Counted from the first letter of the stretch, positions 25,329 through 34,060 are shown. The stretch is 64,000 nucleotides of DNA from Sphaerisporangium perillae (GCF_023276435.1 NZ_JALLPO010000002.1:62001-126000), one strand, 5' to 3'. Notes: generated by a model from the sequence alone, not told the origin. Made by a program: numbers and translations.

Positions 25329-25892
25329 TCATCGCCTCGTCTCGTATCGGGTCAGCACCACGCCGCCGGGAAACGTCCGCGTCTCCACCAGGTTCAGGTT
25401 CACCCAGCTGTCCAGGGCCGTGAAGAACGGCGTGCCGCCGCCCACCAGGACCGGGTGGGTGACCAGCACGTACTCGTCGATCAGCCCGGCCCGCATGGCC
25501 GCCCCGGCGAGCGTGGCGCCGCCGATGTCCATCGGGCCGCCGTCCTCGGCCTTGAGCCGGGTGATCTCGGCGACCGCGTCGCCGGTGACCAGGCGGGTGT
25601 TCCAGTCGACCGTGCTGGTCGTCGAAGAGAACACCACCTTCGGCATGTCCCGCCAGCGGCGGGCGTACTCGATCTCCGCCGGGGTAGCGCCGGGCTGCTG
25701 GTCGGCGGTCGGCCAGTGGGAGCTCATCGTCTCCCACAGTTTGCGCCCGTACAGCGCCAGGCCGGTCGCCCCCACCCGGTCGGACCACCACTGGAACAGC
25801 TCGTCGCTCGGTACGCTCCAGCCGAGGTCGTCGCCGGGCGCGGCGATGTAGCCGTCCAGGCTCAGGCTCATGCCGAAGATCAGTTTCCGCAT
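25329..25892 (-). CDS. Dihydrofolate reductase-fold protein (RibD C-terminal domain family)
   Basis: 187 residues from the ATG at 25892 (MRKLIFGMSLSLDGYIA), with GAGAGG 9 nt upstream. This is the usual length and start of the stand-alone RibD_C family: the SLDGYIAAPGDDLGW substrate/cofactor strand, LYGRKLWETMSSHW, KVVFSSTTSTVDWNTRL, the GGPMDIGGATLAGAAMRAGL glycine turn that binds NADPH phosphate, and DEYVLVTHPVLVGGGTPFF. Proteins of this family reduce small substrates with NADPH, but most have no assigned role; many actinobacterial copies sit beside SnoaL-domain sigma factors. Here the sigma factor gene converges on it. The upstream in-frame extension to 26003 has no similarity. Confidence 0.88.
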   Translation of the reverse strand: MRKLIFGMSLSLDGYIAAPGDDLGWSVPSDELFQWWSDRVGATGLALYGRKLWETMSSHWPTADQQPGATPAEIEYARRWRDMPKVVFSSTTSTVDWNTRLVTGDAVAEITRLKAEDGGPMDIGGATLAGAAMRAGLIDEYVLVTHPVLVGGGTPFFTALDSWVNLNLVETRTFPGGVVLTRYETRR

Positions 25893-26369
25893 CGTGCCAG
25901 CCTCTCGTGAGTCGATCTCACACGTACAGACGGGCACGGCGCGGAAACCTAATCGGTGCGCGATCTGCGTCCGCAGGTAGTCCTCGCGTTCCGGACTCGG
26001 CACGGCGTACTCGGCTGGGCTCGAGCACTACCCACCCGGATCTCGACTTCACCCTCGTACGGGCAGCGGCGCACCCATGGCCAGCTCTCCCCGACCGCTG
26101 CTGCCGTCTGCCCGGACGGGAAGGCCTTCCACGGCCACCTGCAACAGAGGCTGTCCACTTTCGCAGAGGCGTTGCGGTAGCGCTCGACGCGCTCGCTGCG
26201 CGAGCAGGAGTGTGAGCGATCTGGGTCCCCGAACGCCTGATCACACAGCTATAGCGCCAGCCAGGCCCCCTCACCGCGCTGGAGATCGCCAACCAGTTCC
26301 CGACGCTGGGCATCTCGCTCGGCAACCAGCGGCCGCACGTGCCCGGCAAGATCCGCGAGTACCTACCTC
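25893..26369. other. Non-coding or decayed stretch
   Basis: No complete gene. On the plus strand TALEIANQFPTLGISLGNQ and RPHVPGKIREYLPL (about 26269-26370) looks protein-like and ends at a TAG at 26371; its family is not recognised. It directly abuts the end of the Tn3 transposase fragment on the other strand. Confidence 0.35.
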
Positions 26370-26880
26370 TAGGCCGGGTCGGCGAGGTATCGGGCGGCGT
26401 AGATGGTGCGCCGCAATGCCCCGTACTCCTTGAGCGCTGCGGCGAGCGCGTTCTGCGCTCGTCGGCGGCCGCAGCCAGCGCGCGGTCGGGGTCGGCGGGT
26501 TTGCCGACCAGCTGGCAGAACTCCGCGCGCTGGTCGACCCACTTGTCCGGTGTGAGCAGGTAGGCGGCCGGGTCGGAGTAACGACGCGAGCCCGGCACGA
26601 ACACGTCCCCGCTGCGCAGCCCATCGCGCAGCGCCAGCAGGGTGCACAGCTCCCAGTAGTGCCGGTAGGCGCTGGTGTTGCCAGACTTCGCCGCGGTCTC
26701 GAGGTAGCCGCGCCACCGCGCGGGCACGAACCCGTCCGGGGCATCGGCTGGGACCCGGCGAGCGCCGGTGGCGTTGAGCTCGCGCAGGTTCTCCAACGCC
26801 TCCAGCAACCCGGCCGAGGCGGTGCCACCGGCGAACCGCACCGCCGCAAGTACCTGCGGCATCTGCGTCGCCAAGAACGA
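26370..26880 (-). pseudogene. Middle fragment of a Tn3-family transposase
   Basis: The minus strand reads LPQVLAAVRFAGGTAS, ENLRELNATGARRVP, FVPARWRGYLETAAKSGN, AYRHYWELCTLLALRDGLRSG, DVFVPGSRRYSDPAAYLL and continues after a frameshift near 26455 with NALAAALKEYGALRRTIYAARYLADPA before a stop at 26370. These are the central region of Tn3 TnpA ahead of the catalytic domain. Both the N-terminal DUF4158 and the DDE part are missing. The 5' side ends about 45 bp before repeat copy D. Its sequence differs from the intact transposase at 35-38 kb. Confidence 0.75.
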
Positions 26881-26925
26881 CCTCCCGCCAGACCCACAGA
26901 TTCCCAGCTCAGAAGCCTACCCAGC

Positions 26926-26964
26926 CATATCCGCCCGATTTTCGGCGAGTACTACGGGGACCCC
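26926..26964 (+). repeat. Dispersed repeat, copy D (forward)
   Basis: CATATCCGCCCGA, then TTTTCGGCGAGTACTACGG and GGACCCC, the best-preserved copy together with C. It runs straight into a perfect 18-bp palindrome, CCCTCCCTGCAGGGAGGG (26962-26979). It separates a truncated transposase (left) from a hydrolase remnant (right). Confidence 0.72.
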
Positions 26965-26979
26965 TCCCTGCAGGGAGGG
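26962..26979. terminator. 18-bp perfect palindrome following repeat copy D
   Basis: CCCTCCCTGCAGGGAGGG is self-complementary. Copies A, B and C of the repeat also have a hairpin in this position but of different sequence, so the structure rather than the sequence is kept. It may act as a terminator or as part of a recombination site. Confidence 0.45.
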
Positions 26980-27026
26980 ACGGTGTCACTCTTGCAGAGC
27001 ACTTTCGCGGTGGACGCCGGCCCGGC

Positions 27027-27407
27027 ATGCGCAGGCCTCGAGTACGACATCGATGGAGGACGGATATGTCGGTTCTTGGCACCCCCTGTCGCCGTCGCCG
27101 TGGCGCGGGTGATGCAGGGCCTCACCACGGTCGCCTTGGGCGCGGTCACCGGCGCAAGGGGGTCGTGTTCCCGGAGTTTCCCGGGGACACGCAGGGCATC
27201 ACGATCCCGACGTCGATCGCGCCGGCACGGGCGGTCGTCTACCGTCCCGCCGGCCAGGACCCGAGCCCGCCGGTGCACGTCAACTTCCACGGCGGCGGAT
27301 TCGTCATGCGGGGGGTGCAGCTCGACGACCCGCTGTGCCAGTATCTCGGCGCCGTGCCGGCCAAGGACAAGCGCTCGGTCCAGTCATCGGAGCCGGTCGC
27401 TGACTGA
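27027..27407 (+). pseudogene. N-terminal remnant of an alpha/beta hydrolase (hormone-sensitive lipase type)
   Basis: The frame VVFPEFPGDTQGITIP, ARAVVYRPAG and VHVNFHGGGFVMRGVQLDDP shows the HGGGF oxyanion motif of the HSL/acetyl-hydrolase family. The upstream part (MQGLTTVALGAVT) continues in another frame, showing a frameshift near 27165, and the sequence after LCQYLGA turns into an unrelated tail, so the GDSAG nucleophile and the rest of the catalytic domain are gone. It cannot be active. Confidence 0.6.
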
Positions 27408-27478
27408 CGCAAGCGCCGTCCGTCGCGCGGCGAACGTGGTGTTGGCGCTCACCTAGCGACCTCACGGCACGGCGGGGG

Positions 27479-27769
27479 TCAGCCGGCGAGTCTGCCGGGG
27501 GGCCGGGCTGGGGTGGCGTGCTCGGCGCAGGTGGCCGCCAGGGCGTCCAGGGAGATGCCGAGGGCCTTGGCCAGGGCGGAGACGGTGAAGAAGGCGGGCG
27601 TCGGGATCCTGCCGGTCTCGATCTTCCGCAGCGTTTCGGCGGAGATCCCGGCCGCGATGGCGACCTCGGCCATGGGCCGCTCGCCGCGTGCCTGGCGGAG
27701 CAGGGAGCCGAGCTGCTCGCCGCGCCGGCGTTCGGGTCCGGTCAAGGGGATGCGCACCATGCCGTCCAT
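27479..27769 (-). CDS. XRE-family HTH transcription regulator
   Basis: 96 residues with one lambda-repressor-like HTH: RRGEQLGSLLRQARGERPMA, EVAIAAGISAETLRKIETGR, PAFFTVSALAKALGISLDAL (about 15-80). It is small and single-domain. It is divergent from the methionine aminopeptidase gene, with 46 bp between start codons that contain the palindrome ATACCGGTAT. This layout suggests that it represses itself and the aminopeptidase gene. An ATG at 27760 is an alternative start. Confidence 0.85.
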   Translation of the reverse strand: MDGMVRIPLTGPERRRGEQLGSLLRQARGERPMAEVAIAAGISAETLRKIETGRIPTPAFFTVSALAKALGISLDALAATCAEHATPARPPGRLAG

Positions 27770-27784
27770 AGTACCGTGATAATA

Positions 27785-27797
27785 ATACCGGTATAGT
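27785..27797 (+). promoter_or_regulatory. Operator and -10 region between XRE regulator and methionine aminopeptidase
   Basis: ATACCGGTAT (27785-27794) is a perfect palindrome and overlaps TATAGT (27792-27797), a good -10 box for the rightward gene. GGAGG at 27802-27806 then serves the ATG at 27816. Leftward, TATTATTAT on the minus strand could be the -10 of the regulator gene. A repressor bound here would block both promoters. Confidence 0.55.
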
Positions 27798-27815
27798 TAT
27801 TGGAGGTCATGGGCG

Positions 27816-28583
27816 ATGGTGGAGATCAAGACCGATGGAGAGCTGCAGGCGATGCGCGAGGCCGGGCGGGTGGTGGCCCGCGCGCTGGCCGCGGTCCGCG
27901 AGCAGGCCGTCGCTGGGGCGCGCCTGACCGATCTGGACGAGACGGCCCGCACGGTCATCCACGAGGCCGGCGCCACTCCGCCGTTCCTCAACTACAAGCC
28001 CCCCTTCGCGCCCACGCCCTTCCCCGCCTCCATCTGCGTGTCGGTGAACCACGTGGTCGTGCACGGCATCCCCGGCACCTACCGGCTACGCGACGGCGAC
28101 CTGGTCAGCGTCGACTGCGGCGCCCATCTGGACGGCTGGACCGGCGACGCCGCGGACAGCTTCACCGTCGGCCGTGCCCGGCCGCAGGACACCACGCTGA
28201 TCGAGGCCGCGCGGCGGGCCCTGCGGGCGGCGATCGCCGCGGCCGTCCCCGGCGGGCACATCGGCGACATCGGGCACGCGATCGGCGCGATCGGCCGGGC
28301 CGGGGCGTGCGGCATCCCCACCGACTTCGGCGGGCACGGCATCGGGCGGCGGATGCACGAGGACCCGCACGTCCCCAACCGGGGCAGGCCCGGGCGCGGC
28401 ATGCGGCTGCGGCACGGCCTGGTGCTGGCGATCGAGCCGATGTTCATGGCCGGCGGCGACGACCGCTATCGCGTCGCGGCCGACGGGTGGGCGCTGCACA
28501 CCTTCGACGGCAGCCGCGCGGCCCATGTCGAGCACACCGTGGCGGTCACCGAGGACGGCCCTCGCGTCCTGACCGTGCCCTGA
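27816..28583 (+). CDS. map: Methionine aminopeptidase, type I
   Basis: 255 residues, the standard size for type I enzymes that remove the initiator Met from nascent proteins. The five metal ligands can be placed: Asp in SVDCGAHLDGW and the second Asp in TGDAADSF, His in GGHGIGRRMHEDP, Glu in AIEPMF and Glu in HVEHTVAV. The substrate His is in NHVVVHGIPG. The GGAGG before the ATG and the palindromic promoter are described separately. It is probably an additional copy rather than the housekeeping gene, because it stands alone under a private XRE regulator and not beside secY/adk; some antibiotic producers keep such extra copies for resistance. That is inference. Confidence 0.9.
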   Translation: MVEIKTDGELQAMREAGRVVARALAAVREQAVAGARLTDLDETARTVIHEAGATPPFLNYKPPFAPTPFPASICVSVNHVVVHGIPGTYRLRDGDLVSVDCGAHLDGWTGDAADSFTVGRARPQDTTLIEAARRALRAAIAAAVPGGHIGDIGHAIGAIGRAGACGIPTDFGGHGIGRRMHEDPHVPNRGRPGRGMRLRHGLVLAIEPMFMAGGDDRYRVAADGWALHTFDGSRAAHVEHTVAVTEDGPRVLTVP

Positions 28584-28654
28584 CCCCCAACCGGCACCAG
28601 CCGTCCGATGGGCAGCGACTCCCCCGGCGTCTCGTCCCGCATGCGCTCCAGCAT

Positions 28655-28679
28655 GGACTCTCCCCCGGCGGGAGGGTCC
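28655..28679 (+). terminator. Hairpin between methionine aminopeptidase and aldo/keto reductase genes
   Basis: GGACTCTCCC (28655-28664) pairs with GGGAGGGTCC (28670-28679) apart from one G-T wobble, with a CCGGC loop. It lies 72 bp after the map stop codon and 56 bp before the next start. No T tract. Confidence 0.5.
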
Positions 28680-28734
28680 ACCCGGGGTTCACCTGCGTGC
28701 GGGGCGACGCCCGGCGGGCCGTACGATCGGGCAT

Positions 28735-29712
28735 GTGGAAAAGCGTGAGTTGGGCAGAACGGGCAGGCAGGTCGGGGTGGTCGGCCTCGGGGCGTGGCAG
28801 CTGGGCGCCGACTGGGGCGAGGTCGGCGAGGACGAGGCGCTGGCGACGCTGCACGCCGCCGTCGACGCCGGGGTGAGCTTCATCGACACCGCCGACGTGT
28901 ACGGGGACGGCCGCAGCGAGCAGATCGTCGGCCGGCTGCTGAAGGAGCGGCCCGGGCTGACGGTGGCCACCAAGATGGGCCGCCGGGTGCCGCAGGAGCC
29001 CACCGCCTACACCCTGGACAACTTCCGGGCCTGGAACGACCGGTCACGGCGCAACCTCGGCGTCGACACCCTGGACCTGGTGCAGCTGCACTGCCCGCCG
29101 ACCGCCGTCTACAGCGACGCGGCCGTCTACGACGCCCTGGACACCCTGGTGGAGGAGGGCAGGATCGCCGCCTACGGGGTCAGCGTCGAGACCTGCGAGG
29201 AGGCGCTCACCGCGATCGCGCGGCCGGGCGTCGCCACGGTGCAGATCATCCTGAACGCCTTCCGGCTCAAGCCGCTGGAGCGGGTCCTTCCCGCGGCGGC
29301 CGAGGCCGGGGTCGGGATCATCGCGCGGGTGCCGCTGGCCAGCGGGCTGCTGTCGGGCCGCTACGACGAGCACACCAGCTTCGCCTCCGACGACCACCGC
29401 GCCTTCAACCGGCACGGCGAGGCGTTCGACGTGGGTGAGACCTTCTCGGGCGTGGACTACACCACCGGTCTGGCGGCGGTGGAACGGCTCAAGCCGCTGG
29501 TCCCCGAAGGCATGACGACCGCCCAGTTCGCGCTGCGCTGGATCATCGACCAGCCCGGGGTCAGCGTGGTCATCCCCGGCGCCCGTAACAAGCGGCAGGC
29601 CGCAGACAACGCAGCCGCCGCGCAGCTGCCGCCGCTGCCGGAGGCGACCCACGCGGCGGTCACCGGCGTGTACGACGAGCTGATCCGCCCGCTGGTCCAT
29701 CACCGCTGGTAA
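28735..29712 (+). CDS. Aldo/keto reductase
   Basis: 325 residues from a GTG at 28735. The NADPH-dependent aldo/keto reductase barrel is marked by GLGAWQLGADWGE, the catalytic Asp and Tyr in FIDTADVYGDGRSEQ, Lys in VATKMGRR, His in LVQLHCPP, the GVSVE strand and the C-terminal cofactor segment SVVIPGARNKRQAADN. It is of the large YajO/Tas-like oxidoreductase group rather than the xylose reductase group. It converges on the DUF4037 gene with a palindrome between them. The substrate is unknown. Confidence 0.9.
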   Translation: MEKRELGRTGRQVGVVGLGAWQLGADWGEVGEDEALATLHAAVDAGVSFIDTADVYGDGRSEQIVGRLLKERPGLTVATKMGRRVPQEPTAYTLDNFRAWNDRSRRNLGVDTLDLVQLHCPPTAVYSDAAVYDALDTLVEEGRIAAYGVSVETCEEALTAIARPGVATVQIILNAFRLKPLERVLPAAAEAGVGIIARVPLASGLLSGRYDEHTSFASDDHRAFNRHGEAFDVGETFSGVDYTTGLAAVERLKPLVPEGMTTAQFALRWIIDQPGVSVVIPGARNKRQAADNAAAAQLPPLPEATHAAVTGVYDELIRPLVHHRW

Positions 29713-29755
29713 CCCTCCCCGCCCGCTCGCCTTTGCCCGCCCTTGCGCGCCCGCT

Positions 29756-29769
29756 CGGCCTGCAGGCCG
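29756..29769. terminator. Palindrome between convergent genes
   Basis: CGGCCTGCAGGCCG is a perfect 14-bp palindrome directly after the stop of the minus-strand gene (29770) and 44 bp after the stop of the plus-strand gene. It could terminate transcription from both sides. Confidence 0.45.
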
Positions 29770-30813
29770 TCATGCCGGGGCGCGCAAGGCGCGGGTGACG
29801 GCCAGCGAGCGGTCGTGGTCGCCGAGCACCGTGACGCTGTCACAGAACTGGTCCACCGAACCCGCCGGTGACAGGCCCCGCACGCCCGGGCCGACCGTGC
29901 CCAGCAACGCGTCGGCGAAACGGCCGCCGCCGATGACCCGGAACGGCCGGTCGAAGTACCCGCGCACCGAGGGCTCCAGCGGCTCGGTGAGCCCCAGCCG
30001 GTTGTGCAACCCGGCGACCCGCTCGTAGGCCCGGCACAGGTGCTCCTCGCGTTCACGCCACCCGCGCGCCGCCAGTGCCGCGGCGAACGTCTCCCCCAGC
30101 TCCGCCGACCCGCCGAGCCGGGCGAAGGCGCTGCCCAGCCATTTGGCGTACGGCGGATAGCGGCGCCGCATGAGCAGGCACAGACGCATCAACTCCTCGA
30201 CCAGGCGTGCCGTGACCAGCAGGGATCCCAGATCGTCACCCACCTCGCCGCAACGCCCCGGGAAGCTCTCCAGCTCGGCGACGCGCCGCCACTGGCAGGC
30301 CAGGATGTGGCGCCACACCTGGTCGGGATACCAGCGCAGGTTGGCCCTGGCCGCGGCGAGATCCCCCAGCCCGTCGTGGAACACCTCGCCGCTGGTCATC
30401 TCCGCAAGGCGCTGCCAGGACACTCCGAGCCAGTCGGCCGTGGTGATCTCGCCTCGCGGGTCGAACCCGAGCCGTGACCTGGCCCACTCCCCGAACCCGG
30501 TGACGACCACGCCATGGCGGACCCGGTTGCGGTCGGACCCGAAAGCGGTCGGATATCCCCCGAACCGTTCGGGCAGGGCGTCCTGCAGCCGGGCCGACAG
30601 CGGCTCGGCCTGCCCGGGTTCGACGAAGACCAGGACCCGCGGCCCCCAGTCGTGGTCGGCCGAGCGTTCGGTGTCGAAGGCCAGCACCTCCGACCCGGGG
30701 CCGATCAGGGCGGCGCCGTGCGGCACCTCGCCGATGAGCGGGCGCACCACCTCCGCGTAGAACGCGCGCGATAACTGAAGGCCCGGAACGAAACCGGGTG
30801 CGAAATCGGACAT
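29770..30813 (-). CDS. DUF4037 domain protein (nucleotidyltransferase-like)
   Basis: 347 residues from the ATG at 30813 (MSDFAPGFVPGLQLSRAFY). The family signature is clear: GPGSEVLAFDTERSADHDWGP, a nucleotidyltransferase-like strand with the paired acidic residues in DHDWGPRVLVF, then WLGVSWQRLAEMTSGEVFHD, LRWYPDQVWRHILACQWRR and YPPYAKWLGSAFARL. DUF4037 proteins belong to the pol-beta nucleotidyltransferase superfamily and are common in actinomycetes, without a proven substrate. The next upstream gene on the same strand is the hydrolase starting at 31858, with 166 bp between, so a common transcript is possible. Confidence 0.85.
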   Translation of the reverse strand: MSDFAPGFVPGLQLSRAFYAEVVRPLIGEVPHGAALIGPGSEVLAFDTERSADHDWGPRVLVFVEPGQAEPLSARLQDALPERFGGYPTAFGSDRNRVRHGVVVTGFGEWARSRLGFDPRGEITTADWLGVSWQRLAEMTSGEVFHDGLGDLAAARANLRWYPDQVWRHILACQWRRVAELESFPGRCGEVGDDLGSLLVTARLVEELMRLCLLMRRRYPPYAKWLGSAFARLGGSAELGETFAAALAARGWREREEHLCRAYERVAGLHNRLGLTEPLEPSVRGYFDRPFRVIGGGRFADALLGTVGPGVRGLSPAGSVDQFCDSVTVLGDHDRSLAVTRALRAPA

Positions 30814-30979
30814 CACTTGACCACTGTGCCTCGCGGACCGGCCCGCTTCACCTGGTTTTCCCCGAGGGCCGTCCCAGGCGGTGCGGCCCCCGTCCCTGGC
30901 AGGCCACCGCTCAGCCGCGAACACCCGCCACGGCGCGCGCATGCGGCGAGGAGACACCGCATGGCACCGTATCGGCCGG

Positions 30980-31858
30980 TCAGCGGGACAGCAGGTCCCG
31001 AAGGGCCTTGGTGATGTCGGCGGGGGCCTCTTCGGCCATGAAGTGACCACAACTGACGGGGATGTGCCGCAGGTCAGGCGCCCAGGCGCTCCACAGCGCC
31101 GCCGCGTCGAAGCCCAGCGCGGCGCCCCAGTCCTGCTGCAGCACGGTGACCGGCATCCGCAGCCGGTTACCGGCGTCCCGGTCGGCCTGGTCGTGCTCCA
31201 CGTCGATGCCGGCCGACGCGCGGTAGTCGGCCACGATCGAGGGCACCGCATCGCGGCAGGCGTCCAGGTAGGCGGCGCGGACCTCGGCGGGGATCGCCTG
31301 CGGATCGCTGGCCCAGATGTCGAGGAAGTGACCGAAGAACGCGTCCGCGCCGGCGGCGATCATCTGCTCGGGCAGGCCCGGAGGCTGGGCCATCAGATAC
31401 AGGTGGAAACCGACGGCGGCGCTGGTGCCGTGCATCACCTCCCACATGTCCAGGGTCGGCAGCACGTCCAGCGAGGCCAGGTGCGTGATCTTCTCAGGGT
31501 GGTCCAGCGCGGCGCGGACGGCGACCAGGGCGCCACGGTCGTGCCCGGCCAGCGCGAAGCGCTCATGCCCCAACCGCCGGGCCAAGGCCACGATGTCGGC
31601 GGCCATGGTGCGCTTGGCGTAGGTGGCGGCGCCGGTTTCCGCGGGTTTGTCGCTGGCGCCGTAGCCGCGCAGGTCAGGGCAGATCACGGTGTGGTCGGCC
31701 GCCAGATCGGCGGCCACGTGCCGCCACATCAGATGGGTCTGCGGGAAGCCGTGCAGCAGCACGATCGGGGTGCCCGCCCCCGCGACGGCCGCGTTCAATG
31801 ACACGCCGTCGGCGACAGGGACCCGCTGGTAGTCGAATCCGGCGATGACAGGCGCCAT
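30980..31858 (-). CDS. Alpha/beta hydrolase, haloacetate dehalogenase/epoxide hydrolase type
   Basis: 292 residues. The fold is marked by VLLHGFPQTHLMWRHVA (oxyanion hole), the nucleophile Asp in ALAGHDRGALVAVR instead of the usual Ser, and the catalytic His in SCGHFMAEEAP near the C-terminus. An Asp nucleophile in GHDRG together with the HGFPQTHLMWR segment is typical of fluoroacetate/haloacetate dehalogenases and epoxide hydrolases. DLRGYGASDKP is the expected loop. It starts 115 bp from the divergent BTAD regulator, which may control it. Actual substrate unproven. Confidence 0.87.
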   Translation of the reverse strand: MAPVIAGFDYQRVPVADGVSLNAAVAGAGTPIVLLHGFPQTHLMWRHVAADLAADHTVICPDLRGYGASDKPAETGAATYAKRTMAADIVALARRLGHERFALAGHDRGALVAVRAALDHPEKITHLASLDVLPTLDMWEVMHGTSAAVGFHLYLMAQPPGLPEQMIAAGADAFFGHFLDIWASDPQAIPAEVRAAYLDACRDAVPSIVADYRASAGIDVEHDQADRDAGNRLRMPVTVLQQDWGAALGFDAAALWSAWAPDLRHIPVSCGHFMAEEAPADITKALRDLLSR

Positions 31859-31972
31859 GATTCCGCCCTTTCGGTAGATGACTGGATGCCTCCAGCCTGC
31901 CGGGCGCGAATGAGCATCCGGTCAGCGCGCTACCGTGACCAGGGGCGATGCGCCGGAAAGGACGGTCAAGGG

Positions 31973-34060
31973 GTGCAGGTCGTGTTCGGGGTGCTGGGAC
32001 CGGTGACGGCCTGGGACGCCACCGGGGAGTCGATCGCCCTGAAAGGGCCGCGGCACCGCGCGGTACTGGCCCGGCTGATCATCGCCCGCCGCCGCGTCGT
32101 CCCGGTCAACGTCCTGGTCGAAGACCTCTGGGCCGATCCGCCCCCCGGAGCGGTGAGCGCGGTGCGCACCTTCGTGGCCGCGCTGCGCCGCGCGCTGGAA
32201 CCCCGGCGCCCACCCCGCACCCCCGCCCGGCTGCTGGTCACCGAAGGACCGGGGTACGCGCTGCGCGCGGAGATTGGCGCGGTGGACGCCTGGCGGTTCG
32301 AACAGGCGGTGGCCGCCGCCGCGACACTGCCCCCCGAGGACGGCCTCGCACGGCTCGGCGAGGCGCTGGGGTGGTGGCGCGGGCCCGCCTACGCCGAGTT
32401 CGCCGACCAGCCCTGGGCCCGCACCGAGCGCTCCCGCCTGGCCGAACTGCGGCTGCACGCCGTCGAACGCCACGCCGAGACCCGGCTGGCCCTCGGCCTG
32501 GCCGCCGAGGCCGTGCCGGACCTGGACGCGCACGCCGCCGGACACCCCTGGCGCGAGGACGCCTGGCGGCTGCTGGCGCTCGCCCTGTACCGCACCGGCC
32601 GCCAGGGCGACGCCCTCGCCGTCCTGCGCCGGGCGCGCACACTCCTGGTCGAGCAGCTGGGAGTGGATCCGGGCCCGCGGCTTCGCCGCCTGGAGACCGA
32701 CATCCTCCACCACGCCGACCACCTCGACCTCGCGCCCGGGCCGGGCGGGGCGGCGGCCCGGGTTTGGGCGCAGACCGCCGCCGTCTACGACCGCACCGTG
32801 ACCTCCGGCGCCCGGGCCCGGCTGGAGTCCACCGTGGGCCTGCTGCGCAACCTCGCGGTCACCGGCGGCACCGGCCTGGAAGCCGCCCGCCGGCACCGCC
32901 TGGCGGCCGTCACCGCGGCCGAAGAGCTGGGCGACCCGGAACTGACCGCCCGCGTGATCGGCGCCTACGACGTCCCGGCGATCTGGACCCGCTCCGACGA
33001 CCCCCAGCAGGCCGCACAGGTGGTCGCGGCGGCCGAACGCACCCTGTCCCGCCTCCCGCCCGGCGGACACGAGGCGGCGCGGGCCCGCCTGCTGGCCACC
33101 ATCGCCCTGGAGTCGCGCGGCACCCGTTCGGCACGCGGGCCGCAGGCCGCAGCCCAGGCCGAGGAGCTCGCCCGCCGCCTCGACGATCCCGCGCTGCTGG
33201 CGTTCGCCCTCAACGGCGTGTTCATGCAGACCTTCCACCGCGCCGGCCTGGCCCCGCACCGGGACCGGATCGGCGCCGAGCTGGTCGCCCTGTCCGCCCG
33301 GCACGGCCTGGTGACCTCCGAAGTACTCGGGCACCTCATCCGCCTCCAGGCCCGCAGCGCGCTCGCCGACTTCCCCGGCGCCGACCGGCACGCGGCCGCC
33401 GCGGACCGGCTCGCCGAGCGCCACGAGCTGCCACTGGTCGGCGTGTTCACCCAGTGGTACCGAGCCCTGCGGCTCGCCGCCTCCGAGCAGACACCCCCGT
33501 CCGGGCAGACAGCCTCGACCAGGCGGACAGCCCCGTCCGGGCGGACGCCCCCGGCCACGCAGGCGTCCCTGGCCCAGGTCGAGGCGGCCTACCGGGACGC
33601 CGCCGCGCGGCTGGACGGCGCCGGGATGCCCGGCGTGGAGCACGGCCTGCTGCCGCTCGCGCTGCTGTGCCTGCGCGTGCGGCACGCCCTGCCCGCCCCC
33701 ACCGGCGAGCACACCGACTGGGGTCCCTACCGGCCATGGGCACTCCCCCTGGTGCTCCTGGCCCGCCACCGCCCCGCCGAGGCCGCCACGGCGCTGCGCG
33801 AGGTCCCCGACCCGCCCCGCGACCTGCTGTACGAGGCCCTGTGGTGCCTCACCGCCCGGGCGGCGATCGCCACCGGCGACAGGCAGATGATGGAACGCGC
33901 GCACAGCGAGCTCACCCCCGCGGCGGCGGAGCTGGCCGGAGCGGGCAGCGGCCTGCTCACCCTTGGCCCGGTCTCCCGGCACCTGGACGACCTCGCCACC
34001 GCCCTCACCCACCACGACCCCACCCTCCGCCGCACCGAGCCCGCCGACCCGAGCCGTTGA
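31973..34060 (+). CDS. BTAD (SARP-like) transcription regulator with long helical repeat region
   Basis: About 695 residues from the GTG at 31973. The N-terminal 95 residues form an OmpR-like winged helix (VFGVLGPVTAWDATG, LKGPRHRAVLARLI, LVEDLWADPPP, GPGYALRAE). Residues 100-250 are a bacterial transcriptional activation domain (RFEQAVAAAATLP, WWRGPAYAEFADQPWARTE, AWRLLALALYRTGRQGDAL, GVDPGPRLRRLE). The rest is helical, TPR-like, without the P-loop seen in many large SARPs. Between about 500 and 530 lies a low-complexity stretch of Pro, Ser, Gly and Thr encoded by repeated GGGCAGACAG-type units. It is divergent from the dehalogenase-like hydrolase, a likely target; the usual SARP role is activation of metabolite gene clusters. 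Confidence 0.87.
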   Translation: MQVVFGVLGPVTAWDATGESIALKGPRHRAVLARLIIARRRVVPVNVLVEDLWADPPPGAVSAVRTFVAALRRALEPRRPPRTPARLLVTEGPGYALRAEIGAVDAWRFEQAVAAAATLPPEDGLARLGEALGWWRGPAYAEFADQPWARTERSRLAELRLHAVERHAETRLALGLAAEAVPDLDAHAAGHPWREDAWRLLALALYRTGRQGDALAVLRRARTLLVEQLGVDPGPRLRRLETDILHHADHLDLAPGPGGAAARVWAQTAAVYDRTVTSGARARLESTVGLLRNLAVTGGTGLEAARRHRLAAVTAAEELGDPELTARVIGAYDVPAIWTRSDDPQQAAQVVAAAERTLSRLPPGGHEAARARLLATIALESRGTRSARGPQAAAQAEELARRLDDPALLAFALNGVFMQTFHRAGLAPHRDRIGAELVALSARHGLVTSEVLGHLIRLQARSALADFPGADRHAAAADRLAERHELPLVGVFTQWYRALRLAASEQTPPSGQTASTRRTAPSGRTPPATQASLAQVEAAYRDAAARLDGAGMPGVEHGLLPLALLCLRVRHALPAPTGEHTDWGPYRPWALPLVLLARHRPAEAATALREVPDPPRDLLYEALWCLTARAAIATGDRQMMERAHSELTPAAAELAGAGSGLLTLGPVSRHLDDLATALTHHDPTLRRTEPADPSR

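Noticed and set aside
25893-26369. A gene encoding TALEIANQFPTLGISLGNQ
   Set aside because: Only about 35 residues look protein-like, with no start codon or domain; kept as part of the decayed stretch.
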